Of a stretch of DNA of 6,353 nucleotides, positions 1 through 6,353 are shown in pieces. Each line of letters opens with the position of its first letter. The first letter of the stretch is position 1. Origin of the DNA: Bacteroidota bacterium (GTDB lineage Bacteria > Bacteroidota > Bacteroidia > Chitinophagales > Chitinophagaceae); the NCBI GenBank assembly GCA_023396345.1, contig JAEWWO010000012.1, positions 1-6,353 of the forward strand, in the 5' to 3' direction. The notes under the pieces are model-generated. The model saw only the letters and a list, made by a program, of their open reading frames with translations, had not been told where the DNA came from and searched no databases. The translations under genes and the position numbers were made by a program.

Positions 1-573
1 ACCGGGAGCCACGCCGTTTACATTTATGCCTTTTGAAGCCCATTCATTTGCAAATGCTTTGATGATACCTGCTATGGCAGATTTACTGGCAGTATAGCTT
101 GCAACATTTATACCTCCCTGATAGGAAAGCATAGAACATGTGAAGATGATTTTTCCTCTATTTCGTTCAATCATTTCTTTTCCGATTTCTCTCGCTAAAA
201 TAAACTGCGCATCAAGGTTAATGGATAACACTTGACTCCATGTTTCATCATCATGATTGATTAATGGCTTTCTTAATATTGTACCTGCATTGTTTACTAA
301 AATATCTATACTATTTTCTTTCTCTTTTATATCTTTTAGAAATTGATAAATTACCTCTTTTGACGAGAAATCCACACTGTATTTACTGAAACGTTTGTTG
401 TATTTTTTTGCTTCTTTTTCTACTTCGGAGTTTTCGGGAAAATTGTGTGAAACACAAATAACCTCAGCTCCAGAATGAATCATGGCAATGGCAACTGCTG
501 CTCCAATGCCTCTGCTGGCGCCTGTTATAAGAGCAGTTTTTCCAGTAAGATCAAAAAGTTTTGAAATATTCAT
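1..573 (-). CDS. kduD: KduD-like short-chain dehydrogenase (2-dehydro-3-deoxy-D-gluconate 5-dehydrogenase type), partial: C-terminus off the left edge
   Basis: The first 191 codons of a classical NAD(P)-dependent short-chain dehydrogenase are present; the family is about 250 residues, so roughly 60 are missing. Visible motifs are the Rossmann glycine motif TGASRGIG (17-24), NNAG (94-97), and the catalytic set Asn119, Ser147, Tyr160 and Lys164 (YTASK), with INVNGVAPG at the cut edge. The stretch SMLSYQGGI (147-155) followed by SYTASK and then ANEWA closely resembles KduD proteins as I recall them. KduD reduces 3-deoxy-D-glycero-2,5-hexodiulosonate to 2-keto-3-deoxygluconate in the cytoplasm, a step in catabolism of unsaturated uronates made by polysaccharide lyases. 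The gene starts 10 bp after the lacI stop, so the two are probably cotranscribed. The start is preceded by an A-rich tract rather than a Shine-Dalgarno, as is usual in Bacteroidota. SDR membership is certain; the substrate is inferred, and a gluconate 5-dehydrogenase or another sugar-acid SDR is the main alternative. Confidence 0.85.
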   Translation of the reverse strand, partial: MNISKLFDLTGKTALITGASRGIGAAVAIAMIHSGAEVICVSHNFPENSEVEKEAKKYNKRFSKYSVDFSSKEVIYQFLKDIKEKENSIDILVNNAGTILRKPLINHDDETWSQVLSINLDAQFILAREIGKEMIERNRGKIIFTCSMLSYQGGINVASYTASKSAIAGIIKAFANEWASKGINVNGVAPG

Positions 574-583
574 TTTTATTTTT

Positions 584-1609
584 TTATGTTGACATTCTTC
601 TTATAATCGAAACGGGTATAATATAGTTGTCTGATTTTTTTAGTTTAACGGATAGATTGCTTTCTTCACAGCTAAGCTGATTCATTAAAACTTCCACCGT
701 TTTTTTGCCGAATTCAGCGGGAAACTGCTCAACCGTACTTAAAGAAGGACTGGCAATAGAGGTTCTTTTGTCATTTGAATAACCAATTATTTTTATATCT
801 TTCGGCACGTCTATTCCCTTTGATTTACAAAACTCCAATGCGGCAATGGCACAGGTATCGTTAGCTGTAAAAATGCCGTCTATTGAAGGATCGTTACTGA
901 TAGCTTTTACTAAAGTATTCCATGCATTTTCATGTGTCAGTTCGTGATAATAAATATTTTCTTTCTTAAAAGGAATGCCATACTTTTCCAGCGCAGCCTT
1001 GTAGCCTTTAGACCTGTATTTGTATAAATAACATTCCAACGGCCCCGAGATGTGCAAAATATTTTTACAACCCACTTCCAATAAATGTTTTGTAGCATCA
1101 TAGCCCCCCTGAAAATCGTCGCCGGAAATATTGGTAGAGCCGAAAGAATAATCGGGTATTCTGTCATAAAAAATTACCGGGATTTCTTTTTGAAGAAAAA
1201 TATTGAAATGACTGAAATCTGTGGTATGCAAAGTTACAGCAGCTATAACGCCGGCAACTCTTAAAGACGAAAGTGTTTCCGTAGCTTGCTTTTCAAGTTC
1301 GATGGAATCGTTGGACTGAAGTATGATAACATTGTAGCCGAATTTATACAATTCGTTTTGAATAGTAGTGATCACTTCGGAATGAAAATTCATAGAGATC
1401 TTGGGAACAATCAGACCAATTATTTTTGATTTATTGCTTCTAAGTGTAGAGGCCACGCCGTTGATGCTATAACCCATATTTTGCGTAAAATCCAGGATTT
1501 TTTTTCGTGTTGCTTCCTTCACCTGGCTGCTACCGTTTAGTGCCCTGGAAACAGTGGCAGTAGAAACGTTCAGTTTTTTTGCTATTTCAACAATTGTAAG
1601 ATTCTGCAT
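584..1609 (-). CDS. LacI/GalR-family transcriptional regulator
   Basis: This is a complete 341-residue protein, the normal length for the family. The N-terminal helix-turn-helix spans about residues 4-50, with recognition helix STATVSRALN (16-25). A hinge helix follows, with Leu56 in VASTLRS (52-58), the position that in E. coli LacI inserts into the central CpG of the operator. A periplasmic-binding-protein-like sensor domain fills about 62-341. Its family marks include FYDRIP (147-152), GDD (163-165), HISGP (186-190), Arg199 in the RSKGY motif, AND (249-251), VPKDI (268-272) and IGYSND (275-280). It is divergently transcribed from susC/susD and lies directly upstream of the kduD-like gene, so it most likely represses this locus and is released by a sugar or sugar-acid inducer. 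The inducer is unknown. Repression rather than activation is inferred from the family and from the operator position near the susC start. The ATG at 1607-1609 fits the usual N-terminus, with the HTH starting within a few residues. Confidence 0.95.
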   Translation of the reverse strand: MQNLTIVEIAKKLNVSTATVSRALNGSSQVKEATRKKILDFTQNMGYSINGVASTLRSNKSKIIGLIVPKISMNFHSEVITTIQNELYKFGYNVIILQSNDSIELEKQATETLSSLRVAGVIAAVTLHTTDFSHFNIFLQKEIPVIFYDRIPDYSFGSTNISGDDFQGGYDATKHLLEVGCKNILHISGPLECYLYKYRSKGYKAALEKYGIPFKKENIYYHELTHENAWNTLVKAISNDPSIDGIFTANDTCAIAALEFCKSKGIDVPKDIKIIGYSNDKRTSIASPSLSTVEQFPAEFGKKTVEVLMNQLSCEESNLSVKLKKSDNYIIPVSIIRRMST

Positions 1610-1635
1610 TGAAGATTATTTATAACAAGATGAAA

Positions 1636-1643
1636 CAAATATA
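1636..1643 (-). promoter_or_regulatory. Candidate lacI-kduD promoter, -7 box TATATTTG
   Basis: Read on the minus strand, these bases are TATATTTG, a full match to the Bacteroidota -7 consensus TAnnTTTG. The corresponding -33 position is only a T-run without the expected TTG, so the upstream element is weak. Transcription would start near 1630, giving a leader of about 20 nt before the lacI ATG at 1609. No start has been mapped; the assignment rests on motif and position. Confidence 0.5.
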
Positions 1644-1670
1644 GGATTATATTGTTTAATAAAAAATAAT

Positions 1671-1687
1671 AAATGTAAACGTTACTA
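1671..1687. promoter_or_regulatory. Putative LacI-family operator O1
   Basis: The core TGTAAACGTTACTA (1674-1687) matches 11 of 14 positions of the ideal CpG-centred palindrome TGTAAACGTTTACA. Inside it, GTAA and TTAC form perfect arms around ACG (1675-1685). The 12-nt string from 1671 to 1682 is repeated exactly at 1843-1854. It lies about 45-55 bp upstream of the predicted lacI start, so it may serve autoregulation or looping with the second site rather than direct promoter blockage. Binding by the neighbouring LacI protein is inferred. Confidence 0.6.
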
Positions 1688-1693
1688 TAACGT
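1679..1693. repeat. Inverted repeat ACGTTA-CTA-TAACGT overlapping O1
   Basis: The arms ACGTTA (1679-1684) and TAACGT (1688-1693) are perfect inverted copies separated by CTA. The left arm shares its ACGTTA with operator O1, and the two ACGT cores are 11 bp apart, about one helical turn. This could extend O1 into a double site or be a separate regulator site. The arms are only 6 bp, so chance is possible. Confidence 0.4.
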
Positions 1694-1760
1694 ACAGTAG
1701 TTTATTCTACCTATTTTTTTATTAATATTTTAAAATAAAATGTTGATTATAAATATTATA

Positions 1761-1790
1761 TAATTTTATTAAAAATAATTTTATAAAAAA
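1761..1790. repeat. 15-bp imperfect tandem repeat in A/T tract
   Basis: TAATTTTATTAAAAA (1761-1775) is followed directly by TAATTTTATAAAAAA (1776-1790), with 14 of 15 positions identical. It lies just upstream of the susC promoter candidate. The runs of A and T suggest an upstream A/T element or bent DNA, but the surrounding sequence is so A/T-rich that slippage without function is equally likely. Confidence 0.55.
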
Positions 1791-1802
1791 TTTGTCAATA
1801 AA

Positions 1803-1833
1803 GTTGTTATTTTAATTAATTGTTATAATTTTG
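1803..1833 (+). promoter_or_regulatory. Candidate susC promoter, GTTG-N19-TAATTTTG
   Basis: The -7 box TAATTTTG (1826-1833) is a full match to the Bacteroidota consensus TAnnTTTG. GTTG (1803-1806), a three-of-four match to the TTTG -33 box, lies 19 bp upstream, a suitable spacing. Transcription would begin around 1838-1841 and leave a leader of about 70 nt before the susC ATG. Weaker partial matches lie at 1787-1794 (AAAATTTG) and 1884-1891 (CATTTTTG). This one has the best combined boxes. Confidence 0.6.
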
Positions 1834-1845
1834 AAATAGATAAAA

Positions 1846-1859
1846 TGTAAACGTAGACA
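1846..1859. promoter_or_regulatory. Putative LacI-family operator O2, at the susC transcription start
   Basis: TGTAAACGTAGACA matches 12 of 14 positions of TGTAAACGTTTACA, with outer TGT/ACA arms and a central CG. With its two preceding bases it belongs to the 12-nt string shared with O1. It begins about 5-8 bp downstream of the predicted susC start, the classic place for a repressor to block transcription. The central CpG fits the Leu56 hinge residue of the adjacent LacI protein. Confidence 0.65.
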
Positions 1860-1911
1860 ATTTTTATTATTTTTATAATCTACCATTTTTGGGAATTTAA
1901 ATCATATCAAA

Positions 1912-4900
1912 ATGAGTCAAATGATAAAAACATTCTGTAAAGGGTTGCTATTATGTGCAACTTTATTTTTAGTTAACAACCTAAGTGCACAAACTGCAAA
2001 TTCCCGTTTAGAAGGTGTTGTTTTCAATTCGCTTAATGAACCGATTGAATCGGTAACGGTTACTATTGTCGGTTCTGACGGTCAAAAAAACATAACTCTG
2101 ACTCAATCAAACGGTACATTTGCATTTAATACTTTATCTGCAGGTGATTACAGCATTGAATTTACGCATGTGGGATATCAAGCTGAGCGAATGGATTATG
2201 TGCTAAATGAAGGAGCCAATACAATACAGGTTACCTTAACAGATAACGAATCTGCATTAGATGAAGTAGTTGTTGTAGGATATGGTACGCAAAGAAGAGA
2301 AACCGTAACCGGTTCCATTGCATCAATTACAAATGAAGAGATAACGACAACGAAGAATGAAGATCTTAGGAATATGCTTACTGGTAAAATGCCGGGAGTA
2401 AGGATTGTTCAAGGTAGCGCGGAACCCGGAGCTTACAATGGCTCTCTGGATATAAGAGGATTGGGTAATCCCTTGGTAATAGTTGATGGTGTGCCGCGTC
2501 CTAACTTTGAAAGACTCAATGCCAATGATATAGAAAGTATATCAGTTTTAAAAGATGCCGCAGCAGCAGTATATGGGTTAAAAGCGGCAAACGGGGTGGT
2601 GCTGATAACTACTAAAAAAGGAAAGAAAGGAGCTACAGAACTCAATTACAATTTTACTCAAACTTGGCAGCAACTTTCAGGGATGCCTAAGGCGGCTAAT
2701 CCGGTTGATTGGATGACATTTTGGAACGAGAGAACAATGGGTGGTGGTTTCGGTGCAAAACCCATTTATGACAGCGCAGCCTTTGCCCCTTATTTAAATG
2801 GTACCAGAAGAGTTGAGGATTGGTTTGGCGCGCTTATAAGAGATGTTTTCCCACAGTCACAACATAATTTAAGTGTAACCGGCGGTGGTGATAACGTTAA
2901 TTATTATGTAGGATTAGGTTATATGCAGCAACAAGGCATGTACAAATCAGGCGATTTAAATTATAACAGATTTAACCTGTCTTCTAATATAAGTAGTCGA
3001 ATTGGAAAAAATATACGTTTAGATTTAAACTTAAGCGCAATAATAGATGAGAAAAATCAACCACATCAGGATGCCTGGTGGGTAATCAGAAGCATATGGA
3101 GACAAAATCCTACAGAAACAATTTTTGCAAATGATAATCCGGATTATATTTTACATACTCAGAATGAGGGTGGAAACCCGTATCCTATGACTCGTAAAGA
3201 TATTTCAGGTTACAAAAAAATGCAGAATAAAATGTTTCGATCTTCATTGGCTATCACATATGATTTTCCTTTTATAAATGGGTTAAAAGCAAAAGGGTTG
3301 TACAGCTATGATTATGATATGTCTGATTATACAACTTTTAGAAAGCAATATAATCAATATACATATAATGCAGATACTGAAACATATACTCCTCGCACAT
3401 TACAGTCTCCGTCACGTTTAAGGAGAGATTTTATAAATACTCCGGCGTCGCTCGCACAGATTTCTTTGAACTATGACAGAAGATTTAATGATGATCATAG
3501 TCTACAGATTCTCGCATTAGTTGAGGAAAGGGTCAGAAGTCGAAATAATTTCTTTGCTCAGCGCAATCTTTCCATTCCTCTTGATCAGATCTATGCCGGC
3601 GATAATGATGATCAGCAAGTTGCAAGCGCAAATCCTGATTTAATTTGGAAAGAAGTGCGGCGTGGTTATGTAGGTAGAATAAATTATGGATTTCAAAATA
3701 AATATTTAATTGAGCTGAGTGGACGTTATGACGGTTCTTCTTTAAACTCACCACAAAGAAGATGGGGTTTCTTTCCCGCGGCACTTTTAGGCTACAGGAT
3801 TTCGGAAGAAAGTTTTTGGAAAAACAACTCTTCTCTTAATTTCATCAATATGCTCAAGATTAGAGGAGGCATTGGCATAACCGGCGATGATGATTTCTTA
3901 CAATATCAATATCTATCGGGATATAATTACCCGGCCGTAGGATCGGTGTTTAGCGGAAAATATGTAAATGGTGCAGCAATTATGCCTATTCCTAATCCGT
4001 ATCTTACATGGGTAGAGTCAAAAATGACCAATATAGGAATTGATTTTGAAGCATGGAGAGGTTTGTTGGGCTTCACGTTTGAAGTATTCAGAAGAGAACG
4101 TAGCGGATTAGCCGCGAAAAGTATTTATACACTTCCAAGCGTTATAGGAGCTGATATAGGACAGGAAAATATAAATTCCGATGAGAGAAAAGGCTTTGAG
4201 CTGGAAGTTAATCACAGGAACACATTGGGAGAATTAAACTATTTTTTAAAGCTGGTTTATAGCTATTCAAGAGGCAAGAATCTGTATGTTGAAAGTGTTA
4301 GAGCGGGTAATTCGTATCTAAACTGGCTAAATAATAGAAACGATAGATATAACGACATATGGTGGGGATACGGCTCTGACGGAAGATTTACATCCTATGA
4401 AGAGTTTTTCAATAGTCCAGTACATTATACTAAAACAACTTTGCCCGGTGATTATAAATACCTTGATTGGAATGAAGACGGTGTTATCAGCTCCTTAGAC
4501 AATCATCCTATTTCATACCAATTTCAGATGCCGCGCGTAACCTACGGTATTACATTAGGTGCATCGTTTAGGCAGTTTGATTTAAATATGTTATGGCAAG
4601 GTAATGCTTTGGTATACGTTGCTTATCCGGAAGTTTTGCTTGGTGGCCTATATGGCGGCGCAGGTTTGGAGCATTTTGCTGACAGATGGCATCCTGTAGA
4701 TCCTACTGCAGATATTTTTGATCCGTCAACAGAATGGATACCGGGTCATTATGCCTTTACAGGCAGAGTGCCTACGCTGAATACGGGTCATGGTGTGCAG
4801 GATGCTTCTTTCTTAAGATTGAAAAGTTTGGAAATAGGTTATAGTGTGCCTAAAAATATACTTTCAAGAGTAAATCTGAAAGATATAAGAATTTCAGTAA

Positions 4901-5025
4901 GTGGGTACAATATGCTCACCTTTACTAAACTGAGATTTGTGGATCCGGAACATCCATCAAGTCAGTATGGATATTTATATCCGATGAATAAAACCTATAA
5001 TCTGAATCTTGGAATCACGTTCTAA
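1912..5025 (+). CDS. susC: SusC/RagA-family TonB-dependent outer-membrane transporter
   Basis: This complete 1037-residue protein is of typical SusC length. It forms the 22-strand outer-membrane barrel that imports oligosaccharides, capped by SusD and powered by TonB. In order: a signal peptide (about 1-26, ending LSA/Q), a carboxypeptidase-regulatory-like beta domain (about 31-112), a TonB-box-like segment DEVVVVGYGTQ (117-127), a plug domain (about 128-240) with the SusC hallmark ISVLKDAAAAVYG (210-222) and AANGVVLITTKKG (225-237), then the barrel, ending in a terminal Phe as outer-membrane barrels usually do. There is no N-terminal STN signalling domain, so control through an ECF sigma/anti-sigma pair is unlikely, which agrees with the neighbouring LacI gene. 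I kept the first ATG; a second in-frame ATG three codons later would give an equally good signal peptide. Substrate cannot be read from the sequence; a uronate-containing glycan is suggested by the kduD-like neighbour. The symbol marks the family, not starch specificity. Confidence 0.96.
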   Translation: MSQMIKTFCKGLLLCATLFLVNNLSAQTANSRLEGVVFNSLNEPIESVTVTIVGSDGQKNITLTQSNGTFAFNTLSAGDYSIEFTHVGYQAERMDYVLNEGANTIQVTLTDNESALDEVVVVGYGTQRRETVTGSIASITNEEITTTKNEDLRNMLTGKMPGVRIVQGSAEPGAYNGSLDIRGLGNPLVIVDGVPRPNFERLNANDIESISVLKDAAAAVYGLKAANGVVLITTKKGKKGATELNYNFTQTWQQLSGMPKAANPVDWMTFWNERTMGGGFGAKPIYDSAAFAPYLNGTRRVEDWFGALIRDVFPQSQHNLSVTGGGDNVNYYVGLGYMQQQGMYKSGDLNYNRFNLSSNISSRIGKNIRLDLNLSAIIDEKNQPHQDAWWVIRSIWRQNPTETIFANDNPDYILHTQNEGGNPYPMTRKDISGYKKMQNKMFRSSLAITYDFPFINGLKAKGLYSYDYDMSDYTTFRKQYNQYTYNADTETYTPRTLQSPSRLRRDFINTPASLAQISLNYDRRFNDDHSLQILALVEERVRSRNNFFAQRNLSIPLDQIYAGDNDDQQVASANPDLIWKEVRRGYVGRINYGFQNKYLIELSGRYDGSSLNSPQRRWGFFPAALLGYRISEESFWKNNSSLNFINMLKIRGGIGITGDDDFLQYQYLSGYNYPAVGSVFSGKYVNGAAIMPIPNPYLTWVESKMTNIGIDFEAWRGLLGFTFEVFRRERSGLAAKSIYTLPSVIGADIGQENINSDERKGFELEVNHRNTLGELNYFLKLVYSYSRGKNLYVESVRAGNSYLNWLNNRNDRYNDIWWGYGSDGRFTSYEEFFNSPVHYTKTTLPGDYKYLDWNEDGVISSLDNHPISYQFQMPRVTYGITLGASFRQFDLNMLWQGNALVYVAYPEVLLGGLYGGAGLEHFADRWHPVDPTADIFDPSTEWIPGHYAFTGRVPTLNTGHGVQDASFLRLKSLEIGYSVPKNILSRVNLKDIRISVSGYNMLTFTKLRFVDPEHPSSQYGYLYPMNKTYNLNLGITF

Positions 5026-5097
5026 TATTTTTTATCGAAGCACAAATAAATGAACTGGAAACTCAATATACCTTCAATTAATATAAAAATTAAAGAA

Positions 5098-6353
5098 ATG
5101 AAAAGATTGATAGTTGTTATAATATTATTTATATTTTTTTTACCATCCTGTCATAAACTGGATGTGGCTCCTCCCAACATTGTAAATGAGCAGGATATTT
5201 TCACTTCTCAGGAAGGGGTAACTTCTTTTCTCTCAAGATTGTATTATCTGATGCCAACAGAAGATTTCAGCTATTCTTTAAATACAGGATTCAATAATAT
5301 AGCTATTTACAGGCATACCAGTGCGTATACTGGCGAGGCATTGTCAAGAGATGTGACTTCGGCAGGTTATGGTGCTAATATTTTGAGTGATAGTTATACC
5401 ACCATTCGCCAGTGTAATTTGTTTTTTCAAACGTTACCAAAATACACTTCCAATTTTACCCAGGCTGAAATTAATCAATGGACAGGAGAAGTAAAGGTAA
5501 TAAGAGCGATGACCTATTTTGCATTAGCTACCCGTTATGGAGGGGTTCCTATAGTTGATGGTGTTTTAGAATATCCCGGACAACCTAAAGAATATTATGA
5601 TATTCCGCGTGCAGCCGAAGCTGACGTTTATGATTATATCGCTAAGGATCTGGATAGCGCCATCTCCATATTGCCAGATAATTTGATTAACTACAGATGG
5701 AATAAAAATTCAGCGCTTGCCCTGAAATCCCGAGTTATGCTATATGCAGGTTCTATTGCTAAATATAACAACATCGTTTTGTTTGATAACGATAAAAAAC
5801 AATTGACAGGCATTCCGGCATCGCGTGCAAACGAATATTTTAAAGCAAGCTTTGATGCTGCAAAGCAAATTGAAAGCAAGTATAGCCTTTATAAACAACA
5901 TTGGTCGGCAGGAGATAAAGAAGCACAATATAAAAATTTTGTAAATTTGTTTTTAGACAACTCAAGTAAGGAAAATATCTTTGTTCGCGAGTATACTTAT
6001 CCTGGTTCGGCACATAGCTGGGATGCTTATATGGTACCGCTTCAATTAGCAGGACCTAACGGCTGGTCTTCCGAATTAGCGCCTACATTGAATCTCGTAG
6101 AACTGTATGACGGGCTTCCTAAAAATGCTGATGGCAGCTTTAAATACTTAGATGATAATGGAAAATATATTTTGTATAATAATTTAATGGACCCTTTTGT
6201 AAATGCCGAACCTCGATTGAGAGCAACGGTAATATTTCCTGGAGATGAATTTAAAGGAGAGCGGATAGAAGTATGGAGAGGCATTTACACAGGTAGTGTG
6301 GCAAATGGCATCAATCCATTGATTCCGCCCGGTGCAATGGTGCCTTATCCAAC
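5098..6353 (+). CDS. susD: SusD/RagB-family surface glycan-binding lipoprotein, partial: C-terminus off the right edge
   Basis: An open frame of 418 codons runs off the window; SusD proteins are usually 500-650 residues. Residues 1-17 form a lipoprotein signal peptide with a hydrophobic core and lipobox LPSC, giving lipidated Cys18. The family signature EVKVIRAMTYFALATRYGGV (131-150) with following PIV lies in the helical TPR-like SusD core, and the later ELYDG-type segment is also family-like. The protein would sit on the cell surface as the hinged lid of the SusC channel and help capture the glycan. It follows susC by 72 bp with no terminator seen between, so the two are likely one operon. 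The start at 5098 is chosen because it puts MKR directly before the hydrophobic segment. An in-frame ATG at 5050 would add 16 residues and is less likely. The binding specificity is unknown, and sequence variation between SusD proteins prevents guessing it. Confidence 0.94.
   Translation, partial: MKRLIVVIILFIFFLPSCHKLDVAPPNIVNEQDIFTSQEGVTSFLSRLYYLMPTEDFSYSLNTGFNNIAIYRHTSAYTGEALSRDVTSAGYGANILSDSYTTIRQCNLFFQTLPKYTSNFTQAEINQWTGEVKVIRAMTYFALATRYGGVPIVDGVLEYPGQPKEYYDIPRAAEADVYDYIAKDLDSAISILPDNLINYRWNKNSALALKSRVMLYAGSIAKYNNIVLFDNDKKQLTGIPASRANEYFKASFDAAKQIESKYSLYKQHWSAGDKEAQYKNFVNLFLDNSSKENIFVREYTYPGSAHSWDAYMVPLQLAGPNGWSSELAPTLNLVELYDGLPKNADGSFKYLDDNGKYILYNNLMDPFVNAEPRLRATVIFPGDEFKGERIEVWRGIYTGSVANGINPLIPPGAMVPYP

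Larger units (their letters stand above)
1610..1911. other. Divergent intergenic control region between lacI and susC
   Basis: This 302-bp, strongly A/T-rich stretch contains no convincing gene. It separates the two divergent transcripts and holds a promoter candidate in each direction, two copies of a TGTAAACGT operator-like sequence near its two ends, an inverted repeat overlapping the left copy, and a 15-bp imperfect tandem repeat in the middle. The details are given as separate entries. I see no riboswitch fold and no clear intrinsic terminator. Confidence 0.85.

Noticed and set aside
389..396. Perfect AAACGTTT palindrome inside the kduD-like gene, as a third LacI operator
   Set aside because: Only the 8-bp core matches; the flanks do not follow TGT...ACA and the bases encode ordinary residues of the enzyme. 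It is too weak to call without conservation data.
937..1167. Open frame of 76 codons on the minus strand inside lacI
   Set aside because: It overlaps the well-supported LacI coding frame on the same strand in another phase and shows no recognisable domain.
1561..1574. GAAACGTTC near the start of the lacI coding region as an intragenic operator
   Set aside because: It matches the ideal site at about 9 of 14 positions and encodes the conserved NVS of the helix-turn-helix, so coding constraint explains it.
1945..1960. Lipobox-like LLLC in the SusC signal peptide
   Set aside because: The residue before the Cys is Leu rather than a small residue, and a better signal peptidase I site follows at LSA/Q.
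2433..2645. Antisense open frame of 70 codons inside susC
   Set aside because: It mirrors the conserved SusC plug sequence; composition is a by-product of the coding strand and there is no initiation signal.
3533..3784. Antisense open frame of 83 codons inside susC
   Set aside because: It lies wholly within the barrel-coding region of susC and has no family resemblance.
5026..5097. Terminator or separate susD promoter between susC and susD
   Set aside because: There is a short T-run after the susC stop but no stable stem before it, and no TAnnTTTG box; a shared transcript is simpler.
5691..6284. Three antisense open frames of 62-80 codons inside susD
   Set aside because: All lie opposite the continuous SusD frame, two of them overlap each other, and none shows a recognisable motif or start signal.

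Overview
The window looks like a Bacteroidota chromosome segment. It is A/T-rich, it carries a SusC/SusD outer-membrane pair, and its best promoter candidates match the Bacteroidota -7 consensus TAnnTTTG rather than a sigma70 -10 box. The exact lineage cannot be fixed from the sequence. No RNA gene, insertion sequence, CRISPR array or phage gene is visible.

The layout is divergent. On the minus strand, a complete LacI/GalR-family repressor gene (584-1609) is followed after only 10 bp by a KduD-like short-chain dehydrogenase (1-573) whose C-terminal end lies beyond the left edge. On the plus strand, a complete SusC-type TonB-dependent transporter (1912-5025) is followed after 72 bp by a SusD-type surface glycan-binding lipoprotein (5098 onward), cut by the right edge. 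Together they look like one end of a polysaccharide utilization locus (PUL).

The 302-bp divergent intergenic region (1610-1911) is the control region. It holds a TAnnTTTG promoter candidate for each direction. It also holds two copies of a 12-nt sequence centred on TGTAAACGT, 172 bp apart, which resemble LacI-family operators with a central CpG. The right copy sits just downstream of the predicted susC transcription start, where a bound repressor would block transcription. The left copy lies upstream of the lacI promoter and overlaps a second inverted repeat.

Working model (inference): SusC and SusD bind and import oligosaccharides. An inducer released from them lifts LacI repression. The KduD-like enzyme would reduce the 2,5-diketo acid derived from 4,5-unsaturated uronates to 2-keto-3-deoxygluconate. 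That points to a uronic-acid-containing glycan cleaved by lyases, such as pectin or another polyuronate. No lyase or hydrolase is inside the window, so the substrate stays open. These are known families in a recognisable arrangement; no wholly new system is evident, and the most informative part is the compact operator/promoter region.
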